Part shown: positions 1 through 12,085 of the stretch, one piece after another
Layout: each line of letters begins with the position of its first letter
Numbering within the stretch: position 1 is the first letter of the stretch
Source of the DNA: Boswellia sacra
Lineage: Eukaryota; Streptophyta; Magnoliopsida; Sapindales; Burseraceae
Assembly: GCA_013180625.2 (NCBI GenBank)
Contig: SNVD02012234.1
Coordinates: 310,001 to 374,000 of the forward strand
DNA: 64,000 nucleotides
Reading direction: 5' to 3'
Program-made: the position numbers and the translations under genes
Notes under the pieces: model-generated
The model's database searches: none
What the model was told of the DNA's origin: nothing
What the model saw: the letters and a program-made list of their open reading frames with translations, nothing else

Positions 1-2367
1 AAGCTTGAAAATGAGCAAAATAGGAACATTGGAAGGATTGTGAGAATAAGAAGTGATCATGGCAAGGAGTTTGCAAACATTAGCTATGCTGACTTTTGCA
101 AATACCATGAAATTGATCATCAATTTTCAGCTCCCAAAACCCCTGAACAGAATGGCATTATAGAGAGGAAGAATAGAACTCTTCAAGAGATGGAAAGAGT
201 GATGCTCAATAGCAACAAGTTGACAAAAAGGCTTTGGGCTGAAGCAATAAGTACTGCTTGTTATATTTTAAATAGAGTTTTTCTTCGTCCTGGCTCTAAT
301 CAAACACCTTATGAAATTTTGAAAGGAAGAAAACCTAATTTGAAATATTTTCATATCTTTGGTTGCAGGTGTTACATCTTAAACTACAGAGAACTGTTAG
401 GAAAATTAGATCCAAGGAGTGATGAATGAGTCTTTGTAGGATATGCTCAAAACAGCAAAGCATTTCGAGTTTAAAATCTAGGAACTGAGGCAGTCATGGA
501 ATTTGCAAATATAGTATTTGATGATCTTGACGATTATGCAAAGTACTCACAAGAGGAAAGCATAACCAGCTTCACAGATAATACAGAAAAGTCAGATTCA
601 GACAGTAACAACAAAGAAGATTCTATTGTGAAAAAGGGAGCAGCTGCTGTTACACCCGACGTAACATTAACATCTGACAACTCAGATTTAAACAAAAATT
701 TAATCAGGAATGAAGATGAAAAGAAAGATCCACCCACATGGATTTAAAAGGCACATCCAACAACTTCTATCATTGGAACACCAGATGGCATGATGAAGAC
801 TCGGAGTAAGGTAAGAAATCAGGTAAGGTTTACATGTTATGTTTCTTTAGTTGAACCAAAAATGTGAAAGAAGCCTTAAGGGAAGATGTGTGGATTCAAG
901 CTATACAAGATGAACTTAATCAGTTTAAAAGAAATGAAGTGTGGGAATTAGTTCCTAGGCCAGAAAATGCAAATGTCATTGGAACTAAATGGATTTTCAA
1001 AAATAAAACTGATGAAAGTGGACAAGTAGTTAGAAATAAGGCTAGGCTAGTTGCACAAGATTACACACAAGTAAAAGGTATAGACTTTGATGAAACCTTT
1101 GCACCAGTAGCTAGACTTGAGTCAATCAGATTACTACTTGCAATTGCTTGTTTGCTTGATTTTAAATTGTACCAAATGAATGTTAAAACAGCATTTTTAA
1201 ATGGCTATCTCAATGAAGAAGTTTTTGTTCAACAGCCTAAGGGTTTTGAAGATCCTAAACATCCTGATTTTGTGTATAAATTGCACAAAATTTTGTATGG
1301 TTTGAAACAAGCTCCTAGAGCTTGGTATGAAAGGTTGATAAATTTTTTGATCAATAGAGGTTATAAAATAGGCAGCAATGATAAGACTTTGTTTATCAAA
1401 CATGCATCTAACTATTTTATTGTTGCTCAAATATATGTTGATGACATTGTCTTCGGACCAACTAACAAAAGCAAAACTAATGAGTTTATTAAGTTAATGT
1501 AGGAAGAGTTTGAGATAAGCATGATAGGAGAATTAAATTTCTTTCTTGGATTGCAGGCTAAGCAAATGAATGATGGTATATTCATATCTCAATCAAAATA
1601 TGCTAAAAATCTTGTAAAGAAGTTTGGGCTTGAGAATGCAAAACCAATGAAAACTCCTATCAATACTAATCTAAAACTTTCAAAAGACAATGCAAGAAAA
1701 GATGTTAATGCAAGTTTGTACAAAAGCAATATTGGCAGCCTAGTATACCTCACAGCAAGCAGACCAAATTTGAGCTTTGGTGTAGGACTTTGTGCTAGAT
1801 TTCAAGCAAATCCCAAGGAATCACATTTGTCAGCAGCTAAGAGAATCATCAGGTATGTTCATGGAACACATGATTATGGAATATGGTTTTCTAAAGATAT
1901 AAATGATTATCTTGCAGGGCTTAGCGATGCTGATTGGGCAGGAAATACAGATAACAGAAAAAGTACTTCAGGAGGTTGTTTTTATCTTGGTACTAACTTG
2001 GTTTCATGGCACAGCAAAAAGCAGAATTCTATTTCTTTGTTTACTGCTATAAGTCGAATACATAGCAGCAGAGAGTTGTTGCATACAACTATTATAGATG
2101 AAGCAAATGTTGAGTGATTATATTGAACAAAAGCCTATAACTGTGTTTTGTGATAATACTAGTGCTATAAATATTTCTAAAAATCCTGTTCAGCATTCTA
2201 GAACAAAACACATTGACATAAGATACCATTGTATAAGGGAAATAGTAGAGTTTAAGGTGATACACATTAAACAAATCTTCACTGATAGACAATTGGCTGA
2301 CTTATTTACTAAGGCATTGGATACAACAAGATTTAAAAATCTAAGAAAAGCCTTAGGCATCTGTTAG
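1..2367 (+). pseudogene. Ty1/copia retrotransposon pol remnant (integrase, reverse transcriptase, RNase H)
   Basis: Three enzymatic parts lie in the order expected for Ty1/copia. The integrase core is at 40-429, with the SDHG Asp, the QNGIIERKNR segment carrying the Glu, and the GRKP/FGC tail. The reverse transcriptase is at 864-2117, with WIFKNK, KARLVAQ, QMNVKTAFLNG, the YVDD active-site box and GLQAKQ. RNase H is at 2098-2367, with CDNTSAINISKNP and DLFTKAL. The 5' LTR, gag and protease lie beyond the left edge. The frame is broken by a TGA at 427-429, further stops near 472 and 747, a TAG at 1500-1502 and a frameshift near 2050-2100 in RNase H, so the copy cannot encode a polyprotein. Integrase before RT shows copia rather than gypsy. 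The integrase-RT spacer at 496-747 is low-complexity and acidic, as is usual there. Confidence 0.95.
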
Positions 2368-3997
2368 TTACATGAATGAACACTGCTTACTGTTATGTTA
2401 ATTGTATATGCAATATCATAAGTTTTCTTCTAATTAAGTATGTGTGAGCTGTGATATAAAAAATTGTGTGAATAATTAAATATTGGTCTAAAAATGAAAA
2501 ATACAAAGAGAGCTACCAGTATATGATGTGTGAAAGTCACCATTGAGAGTAACTTCATTTTATCTAGGAAATATGATGAGGTCACCCACTCAAATGAAAA
2601 ATAGCTACCTCTATACATGTGTGAAAGCTACTGTATTATTTAGCAAATTCACATTGAGATTAACTTTTGTGTGTGTAAGAAGCATACTCAAGTTGATTAC
2701 TCAATTGGATTAAGTGATGAAATAAGAAATAATTAAACGAAAATAAAACAGCTCTTGAATATGCTTTCGTAGAATGATTCATATGATGTTCAGATATTGT
2801 TGTTATGTTATTTTTAACTATATTCTGTTATGTTTTTCATAACACACGATGCTTTTTGTGCTTATCCAAAATTTTATTTTCTTATGTGTCCATGTGTCAA
2901 AAATGCCATGTCAGCATTATTAAATTGAAGGGGAAAAGTTTCAGTGGTGGGAATCCTAATTCTATTAGAATTCCTTAATCAAATTTGAATCAAATTTGAA
3001 TTTCTGTCCGTAAATGTCAGTTATGAAACGATTTTCGAAATATATTTGACATTAATTTTTCTTAAAAAAACAAAATTGTTTTTAAATTTGGCCTAGTATA
3101 TTACAAATCGGTTTTGGGCTTCTTCTGTTCATTCCATACTCCTACAACAGTGTCGTCCCTGTCTCGCATCTTGCTTCTCTCTTCCTGTTCTGGAAATTTT
3201 TTCTACCGATCCATAAGTTTCTCACAGCTGACATCAAGCAAAAGTTCGAGAAGTACACTTTACAAAGAAAGTTGCAAATGGAAAGGCCGAAACCAATGTA
3301 GAAAGGCGTGACAAGGAGATTCGAAGAATTATAGTTAAAGTCACTGCCATTTCTTCTGACATAGCTGAAGAACACACTGCTCCTGTAGCTTCTGCGCAAC
3401 CAACTCCAACCACAATAGGGAAAACTTAGGAAGCACACTGGCAGTTCCTCTTCTCCTCCAGTTCGCAAATCTCCAAGACTTCGTTAAGTGCTTTTGGCAC
3501 TTGTGTTGAAATCAAGGGGGAGATCAAGGAGTTTTTTTATTTTCTGATCTTTTTGATATGTCTGATATTACCGTGGTTACTCACTTCTGTTTTGTTTATA
3601 TTTTTGTTGCTTATTTCTCAAAGGATGTAAGAAAGTAGTAAGGGGGAGTCAGAAGAACTTCTTATGTTTGCTTTATGTGTGCATTCGAGATATCTTGCTT
3701 GTATGTTTTGCTCTCATCATGATCTGATTGCATTGATTGATATAATTGCTCTGATCATGAATTAATTAAGGTATGTTGCTTGATCAGTTTGACAAAGTCA
3801 TTTTGATTGCAAGATACTTATTTTAATAGTGTTTTGTTATGAGTTTTGTAACAGCTCACTGATTAATTCTTTTCACATGATTTTTTTTGTTTGCCATATC
3901 ATGATAGCTTATTGTTATGATTGGCTTATCATGTGTGATGTTCTCTGATCAGAAACAGTTTGGTGTTTTCATCACAAGTTGTCAAAAAGGGGGAGAT
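2368..3997 (+). mobile_element. Copia element 3' spacer and polypurine tract (Sirevirus-like)
   Basis: About 1.6 kb lies between the RNase H stop and the LTR, far longer than in compact copia elements. Sireviruses typically have such a spacer, sometimes with an env-like or serine-rich reading frame. Short pieces of coding look (3114-3311 plus, and serine-rich stretches around 3340-3490) are present, but no intact frame and nothing I can name. A purine tract at 3984-3996 (A-run, five G, AGA) directly precedes the TGTTGG start of the LTR and is the plus-strand primer site. GGGGG purine motifs also occur near 3515 and 3640. Confidence 0.7.
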
Positions 3998-4880
3998 TGT
4001 TGGTGTCAAAGTCTACTACATATGCATGTGCCATACACATGATGAGTTTTGATCAACTTGTGATAAAACAAGAATATTATTTTTATTCCTATTTTAATGT
4101 TTCTAAAATTATATTTTAGGAAGTATTTGATTTGTAATAAATATCTCTTTATATTATGATATAATATCTTATATCCTAATTAAAATAGAAGAATATTTAT
4201 TTGTCCTAATTCCTTTTAGAGTTTGTTTATAACACTTCCTATTTTATTTCTCCTAATCCTAATATGATTTTGATTAGAATTTTTATAGGATTTCTAGGAG
4301 ATTTCCGTCAGACCTCTCACTATATATATACAACGCTATTCAGGCGGCTGATAACGTAATTGAGAGATTGACATGTTGGCTATTTTTGGTTGTGAGAGAG
4401 TCTTGAGTTTGGCATTCTATGAATTCATAAAAGAGAGCTTCAACACAAAAGTAATGTCTTCTTTGATTTGATTCGTTAAGTCCTTTGATCCATGTATGAG
4501 TGGTAGAAATCGTACATGAGTTGTTGATTGAGTCTGTGTGAATTAATAGACACTTGGGATAACTTGCGGGTTAAGTGTTTATGTAATTCAGTGTCAGACG
4601 TCATTATTATGTGTAACTTAACAATGTGTTGATAAGTTATCTGCGACAGACAGTGGGCAGTGTCAGTAGAGTTTAAGATCTTGATGGGATTTTGTTTATC
4701 AAAGATTAGTCAGTGTGTGAGAGTGAGTCAGCACTGTAAAAGGTCCTAAAGATTGTACAAACAAGAACTTAGTGAATTGTAGCTCTATCCGTGGACGTAG
4801 GCTTTATAACTGAACCACGTAAAATCCTCCCGTGCCGATTTACTTTACAGTTTACTGTTATATTTCTTATAACTGCATAC
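3998..4880 (+). mobile_element. 3' LTR of the copia element
   Basis: The LTR starts with TGTTGGTGTC immediately after the polypurine tract at 3998. It contains an AT-rich first half and a TATATATATA box near 4321 that is probably the LTR promoter. The right edge is uncertain because the 5' LTR is not in the window. A CA end near 4878-4880 is my best guess from the usual length and the TG..CA rule, but it could extend to about 4970. No target duplication can be tested. Confidence 0.7.
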
Positions 4881-6159
4881 CTCCAGAACTCTCAGGTTGG
4901 TTGCACGGCATTGTAGGGGAGATAGCATAGATTCTCTCCAACCATGGAAGATATGACACTTGCTCAGTTTAAACTCGTTTTATATTTTCTACATTTTATT
5001 ATGGACTCTTTGATAATTTTTTTAAAAAATTTGATCAAAATATTTATATTCAATGTTAATTTAAAATATATTTACATATATACCTATTTAATATTATAAT
5101 GTATTCTATTATATTTTAAATTAATATGTCCTTTTTAATAATAAAGTTAAAAGATAACTTAATAAATATATTAATTTTATTGATATATGATATAAAACTT
5201 TATATAAATTGATGGCAAGTGAGGCGTGTGAAACTTTAAAAATTTGAGGTAGCTATTAAAATTTAAAAAAAAAAAGCTCCATTAGTACCTCTTTTTATCA
5301 AATACAAAAATTGTCTTCCATCAAAATTAAAATTAAGGACTAATTTATCAATTTAAATTTTCACTGTCCTTAAAATATTTAACTAAAACCCAGGGTGTTT
5401 GTGAACTTCTCCCTTCTAGAAAGTTCAAGATTTTGATACTCACAAGCAAAGGCCAAAGACTTGTTTTGGGCATTTAACGGCAATGATATGAAATGAACTA
5501 TGGTAACCAGCCATATTCTTCGAGTCAATTTTCGCATAAGTTTATGAATTTTTTATTTTTAATAATAATTTTTAATTAAAGATTAATTATTAAATTTATG
5601 TAATGATTATTTTTGTTAAGTTTTATCATCTAACTTAAAAACTTAAGTTTATAGACGTAGGCTTTAACTCTAGTATTACACTTCTAATATGCTCCTTTAC
5701 GTGTAAAGATTTCGTACTATTACAACGTGGACCAAACATCACATGTATAAATAGATCTTATAAGGGGATCAAACAACACATAACTCTTTTTCAATATTTT
5801 TTAAATAACATAGAGGAAATTCGAATATGTGATCATTGAGTTAATATGACTCTGATACTATATTATGTTTACTATTTTACTTAAAAACTTAAGTTGATAA
5901 ATGTAACGCTTAACTCTAGTATCAAGCTTCTAATAATTTTAAAATTATAAAAGATAAAATTACTAAAATTAATATTAAAAATGCATTAATAAGATGTATT
6001 TAAAAAGATGGTGTGAATATAATTTTTTTTAACAAATAGTCTCACTTTAAAATTAAAAAAAAAAAAGTTTATGTCAGTTTCATCGAAACAAAATGACCTT
6101 TATGTAATTCTCCTAAAGAAAACAAAATAAACCCTTCCGTAGTGCAAGATTAAAAGTAC
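4881..6159. other. AT-rich intergenic DNA with a diverged direct repeat
   Basis: No gene is visible. Two related segments, about 5633-5690 and 5878-5938, share a run around CTTAAAAACTTAAGTT followed by CTCTAGTAT, so they look like an old direct repeat or paired ends of a decayed element. Next to the second copy is GACTCTGATACTAT (about 5849), which resembles the reverse complement of a tRNA-Met primer site. If the TIR exon at 6160 were an intact gene, its NBS exon would be expected here on the minus strand. None is present. Confidence 0.5.
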
Positions 6160-6638
6160 CTGTCCCCTAAGTGCCACCCAGACAGATTGGCAACTTGTTC
6201 GAGAGCTGATCTCCATGTTTGTACCATCTCAATATTCCTGTCATGTGTATCAAAAGCTTCCTTGAAATCACCAGTTTGTTTCCGCACCTCAGATGGATCC
6301 ACATCATAAAAAACTGGAAAAGCTGTATGCCGCTTCTCCTCCATGCACTCAACAATCTTTGCGAGTTCATTCAAGCACCAAGTAGAAGAAGCGTAATTTT
6401 TTGAAAAAATTATAATCGAGAACATTGATTCCTCAATTGCTGTGAAGAGTTTTGATGGAATATCCCCTCCTCTCTCAAGTAGCTCATCATCCCTAAATGT
6501 GATGATTCCTTTCTGATTTAAAGCAACGTAGAGATGATCAGTAAAATTTTTCCGAGTATCTTCACCTCTAAAACTCAAGAACACATCATATTTCCATCGA
6601 ATGTCAGGATAAACACCAATCTCTTGATTTGTCCTCAT
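6160..6638 (-). pseudogene. TIR-domain exon of a TIR-NBS-LRR resistance gene (orphan exon)
   Basis: The minus-strand frame encodes a near-complete plant TIR domain: YDVFLSFRGEDTR, then FTDHLY, GIITFRDD, ESMFSIIIFSKNYASS, WCLNELAKI and PVFYDVDPSEVR, ending in LSGWH. In TNL proteins this domain is an NADase/oligomerisation module upstream of an NBS. The exon ends at a good donor (CAG|GTACTT, intron base 6159), as TNL first exons do, but no NBS or LRR exon follows before the retroelement. The first ATG in frame is at 6638-6636. The open frame extends upstream to about 6704 without an earlier ATG, through a GTG at 6656, so the original start may be lost. Either the rest of the gene lies past the left edge, displaced by the copia insertion, or this is a fragment. 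Confidence 0.85.
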
Positions 6639-7090
6639 AGAAGTTGCCTGTGCCACCTTTGATGGTGATGCCTTCCTTTTTGCTGCGCCGGTGGTGTAGG
6701 TTTGTTAGTTGGCGGTCCGTGCTGCCTGTGGTTTAAGAAACTCAGTCTAGATACCGAGTTCTTGACGCCCGCTTGTGCTTGTACCTTTTGATGGCGGCGA
6801 TCCTTGATCAATGCAAAGGACGGTGATTATAATAAGAATGTTGATACCATCCATGCTGCATCCACCAATCAAATCAATAATCCCCTCTCCAAAATATAAT
6901 AAACTTATATTTAAATATTATAAAAAATACATGGTATAAGTAAATAAAGACTTTTGAGGAAAGAGTACGTGTAGGACATGCTGCAGAGAGATTCTTTTTC
7001 AAGTTTTAGTATAGAAAATTACAATAGAATATAGAATAATGTTGTTGTCTATCGAATGCTTTAAAGATATATTTTCTTGGCCAATTTGCA
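6639..7090. other. Upstream region of the TIR exon
   Basis: About 200 bp (6660-6850) of higher GC content lies directly upstream of the TIR exon, followed by AT-rich DNA. No further ORF, TATA box with a clear start, or RNA gene was recognised. Confidence 0.4.
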
Positions 7091-7100
7091 AATAAAAAAT

Positions 7101-8613
7101 GGAAAAAGTACACAGACCACCCTAGGTTGCGACTTAATCATATAATTGGGTACCTTTACTTTTAAAAATTACATCTAGACCACCCTTCCTTGACGTTTTC
7201 CATTAAATGACATCAATTTTCTGTCAATCTGCAATAAAGTTACGAAATTACCCCTATTAGCAGTTTTTAAAACACATGAAGAATTGCAATAGGAAATAGG
7301 ACTTAAAATAACAATTTTATCCTTGATGAAATCAATTTAATATAGAGTTGGACAAGATTACAAAAGGAATTTTTTTCTAAATAATTTATATTCTAATTCA
7401 AAAATCTTAAATTTAAAATAATTAAAATCAATTAAAATAAATAAAATCAAGTAAAAAAATTATCAAAACCATTGAGATCGACATCAAATACATACCCATC
7501 TTAATTCTTAACATATTAAGCAAAAAGAAAAGATGTTGGTGTAGGCTGAGGAAATCCAATCGCAGGAAGAGGAGGGTAGTTGGCTACACTCTGAAAATCA
7601 ATCAATCGGGTTACCAAGGAAAAGAAGGCCTAAAGCCAAAACCATTTAAGTGAAGCAAATTAATGAGCAAATTATGTTGGTGCTTATCAATTTAAGAATC
7701 AATTAAAACCCAGAAATACAAAAGAATCCAAATTAAAAAAAATCAATTGAAAAAAAAAATACTAAAACGCTAAATGCTGAAACTGAAAATGTAGAGATCT
7801 TTCTCTTCTAGAGTGCTTTATCATCTTTGACTTTGAGAGGCTACAAAAACCCGAAATGCAGAACCCAAATGTAAAAATCTTACTCTTGTAACAGAAAAAA
7901 ACATCCACACAGCAAACCCAATACCAACCAAATACCATCCAAAGGCAACACATATTCATATAATTGAAATCAGAATCAAAATGAAAAAAAAAAAAAGCAG
8001 AAATCCAAGCATAGCAGTTTTGATGCTTCGTTGGCTCGTGACGATTGCTACTCATCTTCTTCACTCCGGAATCCTAGATTCAGCAGCATTGCTTGCTTGT
8101 ACCTGGTAAGAAATTGTACAAGGAGGGATGATCTAAATATGTTTTGATTAGAAAATTACAGGATGACGCTTAACTTTTATATAGTTTAATTAAGAAATTT
8201 GGGTATTAGGGTTTTTTGTTTTGAATCAATATTGCGAGATTGTTTTTTTTTTCAATTTGAAAAAATAGACGAAGAAATAGAAGAGGAATCAAAGAAGAAG
8301 AAGAAGAACAAAAGTGGAGAAGGTGAAGAATGACCAAAAAAATAATTTTCTTTTTTATTTGAAAACAATTTATTAAACATATATAATATTATTAAAATCA
8401 TAAGTAAATTTTAGTTTATTTTATATATTGTATGTTAAATGACTATAATAACCCTAAACATCCAACTTATTTACAAGCATTTAACAAAAAATGTCACAAA
8501 AGGGTGGTGCATAATGTAAGAAACAAAAGGATGGGTATCCAAAGTTACAAATGACAAACAATGGATGCACGGTAATTAAGCCTAAACCTATGGGCAGTTT
8601 GTGTGATTTGCCC
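7101..8613. mobile_element. Non-autonomous Mutator-like element with 10-bp target duplication
   Basis: The element is flanked by an exact AATAAAAAAT at 7091-7100 and 8614-8623. Its ends are imperfect inverted repeats of well over 100 bp. The left end reads GGAAAAAGTACACAGACCAC, and the reverse complement of the right end reads GGGCAAATCACACAAACTGC. Further in, both arms share ACCACCCTT..TGAC.TTTT...TTAAATG. Long TIRs and a 9-11 bp duplication define Mutator-like elements. The interior has no transposase. A minus-strand frame at 7762-8064 (100 codons, Phe/Cys-rich) has no recognisable domain, and I do not call it a gene. Confidence 0.75.
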
Positions 8614-8920
8614 AATAAAAAATTCATGTTAATCAAAGTTCGAGTTAATCATAGTTCGAATCGTCAAACATCTATTATACAATAATTATTATAAAAAATG
8701 AGAGGAAAATAAAGATTTTGAGATTTTGTCAGAAAATTTCCGTAATGGAGATCAGGCCACTGGTTTATTTAGAGAGAGGAGAAAGCTGTAGAGGAAGGAT
8801 AGGAGGCTACAGCGACTCAAAGAAACGAGTTTTATCCATTCATATATATAGAAAGTCTGGACTCTAGAATATCCGTTTAGCAGGTTAATATGATTTCACT
8901 CTCTTGAAAATTTAAAGGTT

Positions 8921-9083
8921 ATATTTGTTTACAAACTCCAAAAACTATTATATGAAAATGCACACTTTTCAACGCATTTAAATCAATATCACTCACATAT
9001 CATTTTCAAAATTTAAAACCAACCACATATTCTTTCCAAATTTTGAAACCAAAACTCTAAATACACAAACAAACACACCCTTA
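8921..9083. mobile_element. Short hAT-like MITE
   Basis: The ends read TTTGTTTACAAACTCC on the left and, reverse complemented, GGGTGTGTTTGTTTGTGT on the right. The interior is AT-rich and non-coding, about 160 bp. Family assignment rests on the GTGTTTGTTT-type end and the size only; no clean target duplication was identified. Confidence 0.4.
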
Positions 9084-9261
9084 AAACACATTTATATTAT
9101 CTTATTATATTTTAAATTTTAAGAAAGTGATCCACTTATTAACCTAATTATAACTTGTATGGATATATATGCTACATTATAAACCCCGGAGGGCTAGACT
9201 TTCTCCTATTTAAGACCAAAGAAAGGTTATAGAGTGAGCTTGAGAAAGGAGAGGGGTGTTG

Positions 9262-9428
9262 GCTCTGTTCTTTTATGAATCCAAATCCTATTTTCACATT
9301 TTTCAATGCAATTTACACTCAATCTCAACCACGTATCTTTTTAAAATTCAAAATAATTCAAAATCAGCTATATATTTTTAAATTCAATTGAAAACAAAAA
9401 TACTAGATTCATAAAAGAACACACCCCA
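9262..9428. mobile_element. Short MITE with GTTCTTTTATGAATC ends
   Basis: GTTCTTTTATGAATC near the left end (about 9268) is matched exactly by GATTCATAAAAGAAC near the right (about 9409-9423). The sequences outside, GGTGTTGGCT and ACACACCCC, are also partly complementary. The interior is non-coding and AT-rich. Confidence 0.5.
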
Positions 9429-9550
9429 AAAACATAAGTATTGAAATATAATTTAAAAAACATGTACATATATTATATTATAGAGTCAAGAAGTCATGCA
9501 TTGACTTGGGACAAGTTCGGGATTTTACAGCAACCAAGATGTTTAATAAC

Positions 9551-9661
9551 CAATTATGGAACTGTTTAAAACTTAATCCACTTAAAAAATAATATAACCT
9601 TTATATCAATTATGGAACTGTTTAAAACTTAATCCGTTTTAAAAATAATATAATCTTATAA
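9551..9661. repeat. 56-bp tandem duplication
   Basis: Two adjacent copies begin CAATTATGGAACTGTTTAAA at 9551 and 9607, with few differences. There is no coding content. Confidence 0.8.
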
Positions 9662-10551
9662 AGATTTTTGAAAACAAGAAATCCCTGCTTATGGAAATAT
9701 ACTTTTACTTTTGACATATAAAATGTCTAAACCTCTTGTTTTCTATAATGCTATTGATATATTATATTAAGCATGATAATTTAATTATATTTTCGTTGTT
9801 TTGATGTTATATTATATTAAACTTGATTTTTATTGTTAACAGGTTAATTAAAAAAATAGATTATTTAAACTCAAAATAGTTAGTTAATCGTACTATTAAA
9901 AGAATATAATTTAAAATTTGATATAAGTTGAACAATTCACGTTTTTTTTATTACCTTAATTTAAAAAAAATGAGTAAGTGTAAGTTTTCAAAATATTACT
10001 AAATATGACTATAAAATTCTCATATATAAACATTTGGCAATAATTCATATGAAGAACAGACTTGATTCCAAAATATTAATAATTAAAGCTTAGAAATGCA
10101 AATTACACATGTGCATTTTGATCTTTGAACATAATAAAAGTAAAAGTATACCAAGTTTATACTGTTTGCTTTAGAATTCATGAAACCTTCCTTCACCCAA
10201 GTATGCAAATGCTTAGTCACGACTAGAGGTGGAATCGGGCTGGGCTGGGGGTGGGAATGCCATCCCCAATAGATTGGCAATGGGGCAGGGCAGGTCCGGG
10301 ACGGCTAGTACCCAGCCTCGCCCCGCTCATTTATATTTTACCACGCCCCACCCCATTGCCCCTTAAATGAGCGGGGCAGGGCGGGGCAAAATATAAATGA
10401 GCGGATCCAGACCTGACCCGACCCGCCCCGCCCCGCCCCTGTTAAATTACATAACCACTCCAATCTATTGACAAGTACACAATTAAGCCCATTTTTTAAC
10501 AAGTTTGAAGACAATATATCTTCAAACTAAAATCATACATATATGCACAAG

Positions 10552-11655
10552 TAGAGATGTCAATTCACTTGTCATTTGCTTTCACCTGCAAATACAAGGT
10601 CGTTATAGTTAAATATGATGCAAAAAGGCAAAAAAAAAGCTAAGACAAGCAACCTGCCAAAACTCTCGACAAAACTCGACGCGCTTGATAGAGCTCGACA
10701 CGACTCGACATGTAAGTGTCGAGTGTTGGATGATACATCTGAATCTCGATGTCTTTGAAAATAGACTGATATCGAGTGTCGATTGTGAATCTCGACACGA
10801 CTCAACATGTAAGTGTCGAGTGTCGGATGCATATGTCTTGGAAAATAGACTAATATCGAGTGTCGGTTTTGAATCTCGACACGACTCAACATATAAGTGT
10901 CGAGTGTCGGATGCATTTCTTCGAAAATAGACTGATATCGAGTGTCGGTTGTGAATCTCGACACGACTCGACATATCCGACACTCGACACATACATGTCG
11001 AGTCGTGTCGAGTTAGGGGTGGCAATTTGCCCCGCCGGGTCCGGGGCCCCGGTTTGCCCCGGACAAATGGGGCTGGGCAAGACCCGCCCCAAAACTGTTT
11101 TGGGGCGGGTCTGGGGCAAAAGAAACCTGCCCCGGTAGGGGCGGGTCAGGGTCCGGGTCTAACACTTAGCTCCGTTCGACCCGCTCCGCCCCGCATAGTA
11201 TAAGGGTATTTATGATAAAAAATAAACTATTGGAACTTAAATGATATTATTAGGGGTGACTGTAACACATTTGAATATATTAGAGGGTTGACAGTAAGTA
11301 AAATAATATGATAAAAATTAGAGTGTGTAAATGTTATAGGGGGTTGATTACAAAAAATATAAATATTATAAGGGGTTAATTGTAGAAATATAAATGTTTA
11401 GGGGCGGGGCGGGGCGGGTCCAATTTGTTCAAAATTTTTTTGCCCCGCCCCGCAACGGGGCAATGGGGCGAGGCGGGGCAAAAAAAATTTGAACGGGGCG
11501 GGGCTGGGTATCGGCCGCCTCGGACCCGCCCCGCCCCATTGCCATCCCTATGTCGAGTTTTGGCAGGTTGCTTGTTTTAGCTTTGTTTTTTTGTCTTTTT
11601 ACATCATATTTAACTATAACGGCCTTGTATAGCACAGGTGATTTTGACATCTCTA
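10552..11655. mobile_element. Inverted-arm element with TGTCGAGTG-type repeats, split by an hAT insertion
   Basis: The left arm starts TAGAGATGTCAA at 10552 and the right arm ends TTGACATCTCTA at 11655. The two arms are complementary over roughly 120 bp, including CGTTATAGTTAAATATGATG and CAAGCAACCTGCCAAAACTC. Inside the arms, 10670-11010 carries many copies of ATCGAGTGTCGG and CTCGACACGACTCGACA units. The 11559-11625 arm also matches 47850-47925 inside the large Mutator-like element. The reading frames over 10572-11138 on both strands are repeat translations, not genes. No target duplication was found at the ends. Confidence 0.7.
11014..11550. mobile_element. hAT-type non-autonomous element, 537 bp
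   Basis: The ends are TAGGGGTGGCAAT and ATTGCCATCCCTA, perfect 12-13 bp inverted repeats with only a purine change. An 8-bp TGTCGAGT flanks both sides (11006-11013 and 11551-11558), the duplication length of hAT elements. That octamer is also the local repeat unit, so the match has a small chance of being pre-existing. Inside, G/C-rich subterminal runs (GGGGCGGGGCGGGTC and its complement) surround an AT-rich core. There is no transposase. Confidence 0.85.
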
Positions 11656-12085
11656 GATTGGTATGTTTTTATTTTCGTGAGTTGTTTACCTTGATATGTT
11701 TATTATTGTTGTCGCCATGTACTTATTGATTTTGTATGTTGGTGACTTGGTATTATTTGTTGAATTATTGTTTACTTGGAAATTTTAGATTTTGAATGGA
11801 ATTATGGTTTTTTAGTAGTTGATTCTTGTGCCGGTAACCAAGCATTGTTTGTTGATTCTTGGAGGGAGTTACGGAGGTGCTTCGATTTTTACGGATTTCA
11901 ACAGGAAAGAGTAAGACTCTAAGAGACTTAGAGACGAGAATCGGGAATTATATGGCTTAGGAGATGTAATTTTTTTTATGTAGCCTAGTAAAATTACATG
12001 ATATTGTAAAATATTATAATTTATCATAATCACCCCTAAAAATTACTTGTAAGTTCAAATACTTTATTTTTTCATTTACATCCTA
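11656..12085. other. AT-rich interior of the composite element
   Basis: This stretch holds no gene. It lies between the inverted-arm element and the next G/C-rich block that starts about 12093. Confidence 0.4.

Larger units (their letters stand above)
8624..10215. other. Intergenic DNA with two short MITEs and a tandem pair
   Basis: No gene is visible. Two short elements with inverted ends are annotated separately at 8921-9083 and 9262-9428. A 56-bp unit starting CAATTATGGA is repeated twice in tandem at 9551-9661. The remainder is AT-rich with long A and T runs. Confidence 0.5.

Noticed and set aside
4881..6159. Search for the NBS exon of the resistance gene
   Set aside because: No P-loop, kinase-2 or GLPL-like sequence in any minus-strand frame between the TIR exon and the LTR.
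7762..8064. 100-codon minus frame as a gene of the Mutator-like element
   Set aside because: Low-complexity Phe/Cys/Ser composition, no transposase or other motif, and located in a non-autonomous element.
10572..11138. Overlapping frames of 77-138 codons on both strands
   Set aside because: They cover the repeat array and the hAT end; both strands are open for the same reason (repeat composition).
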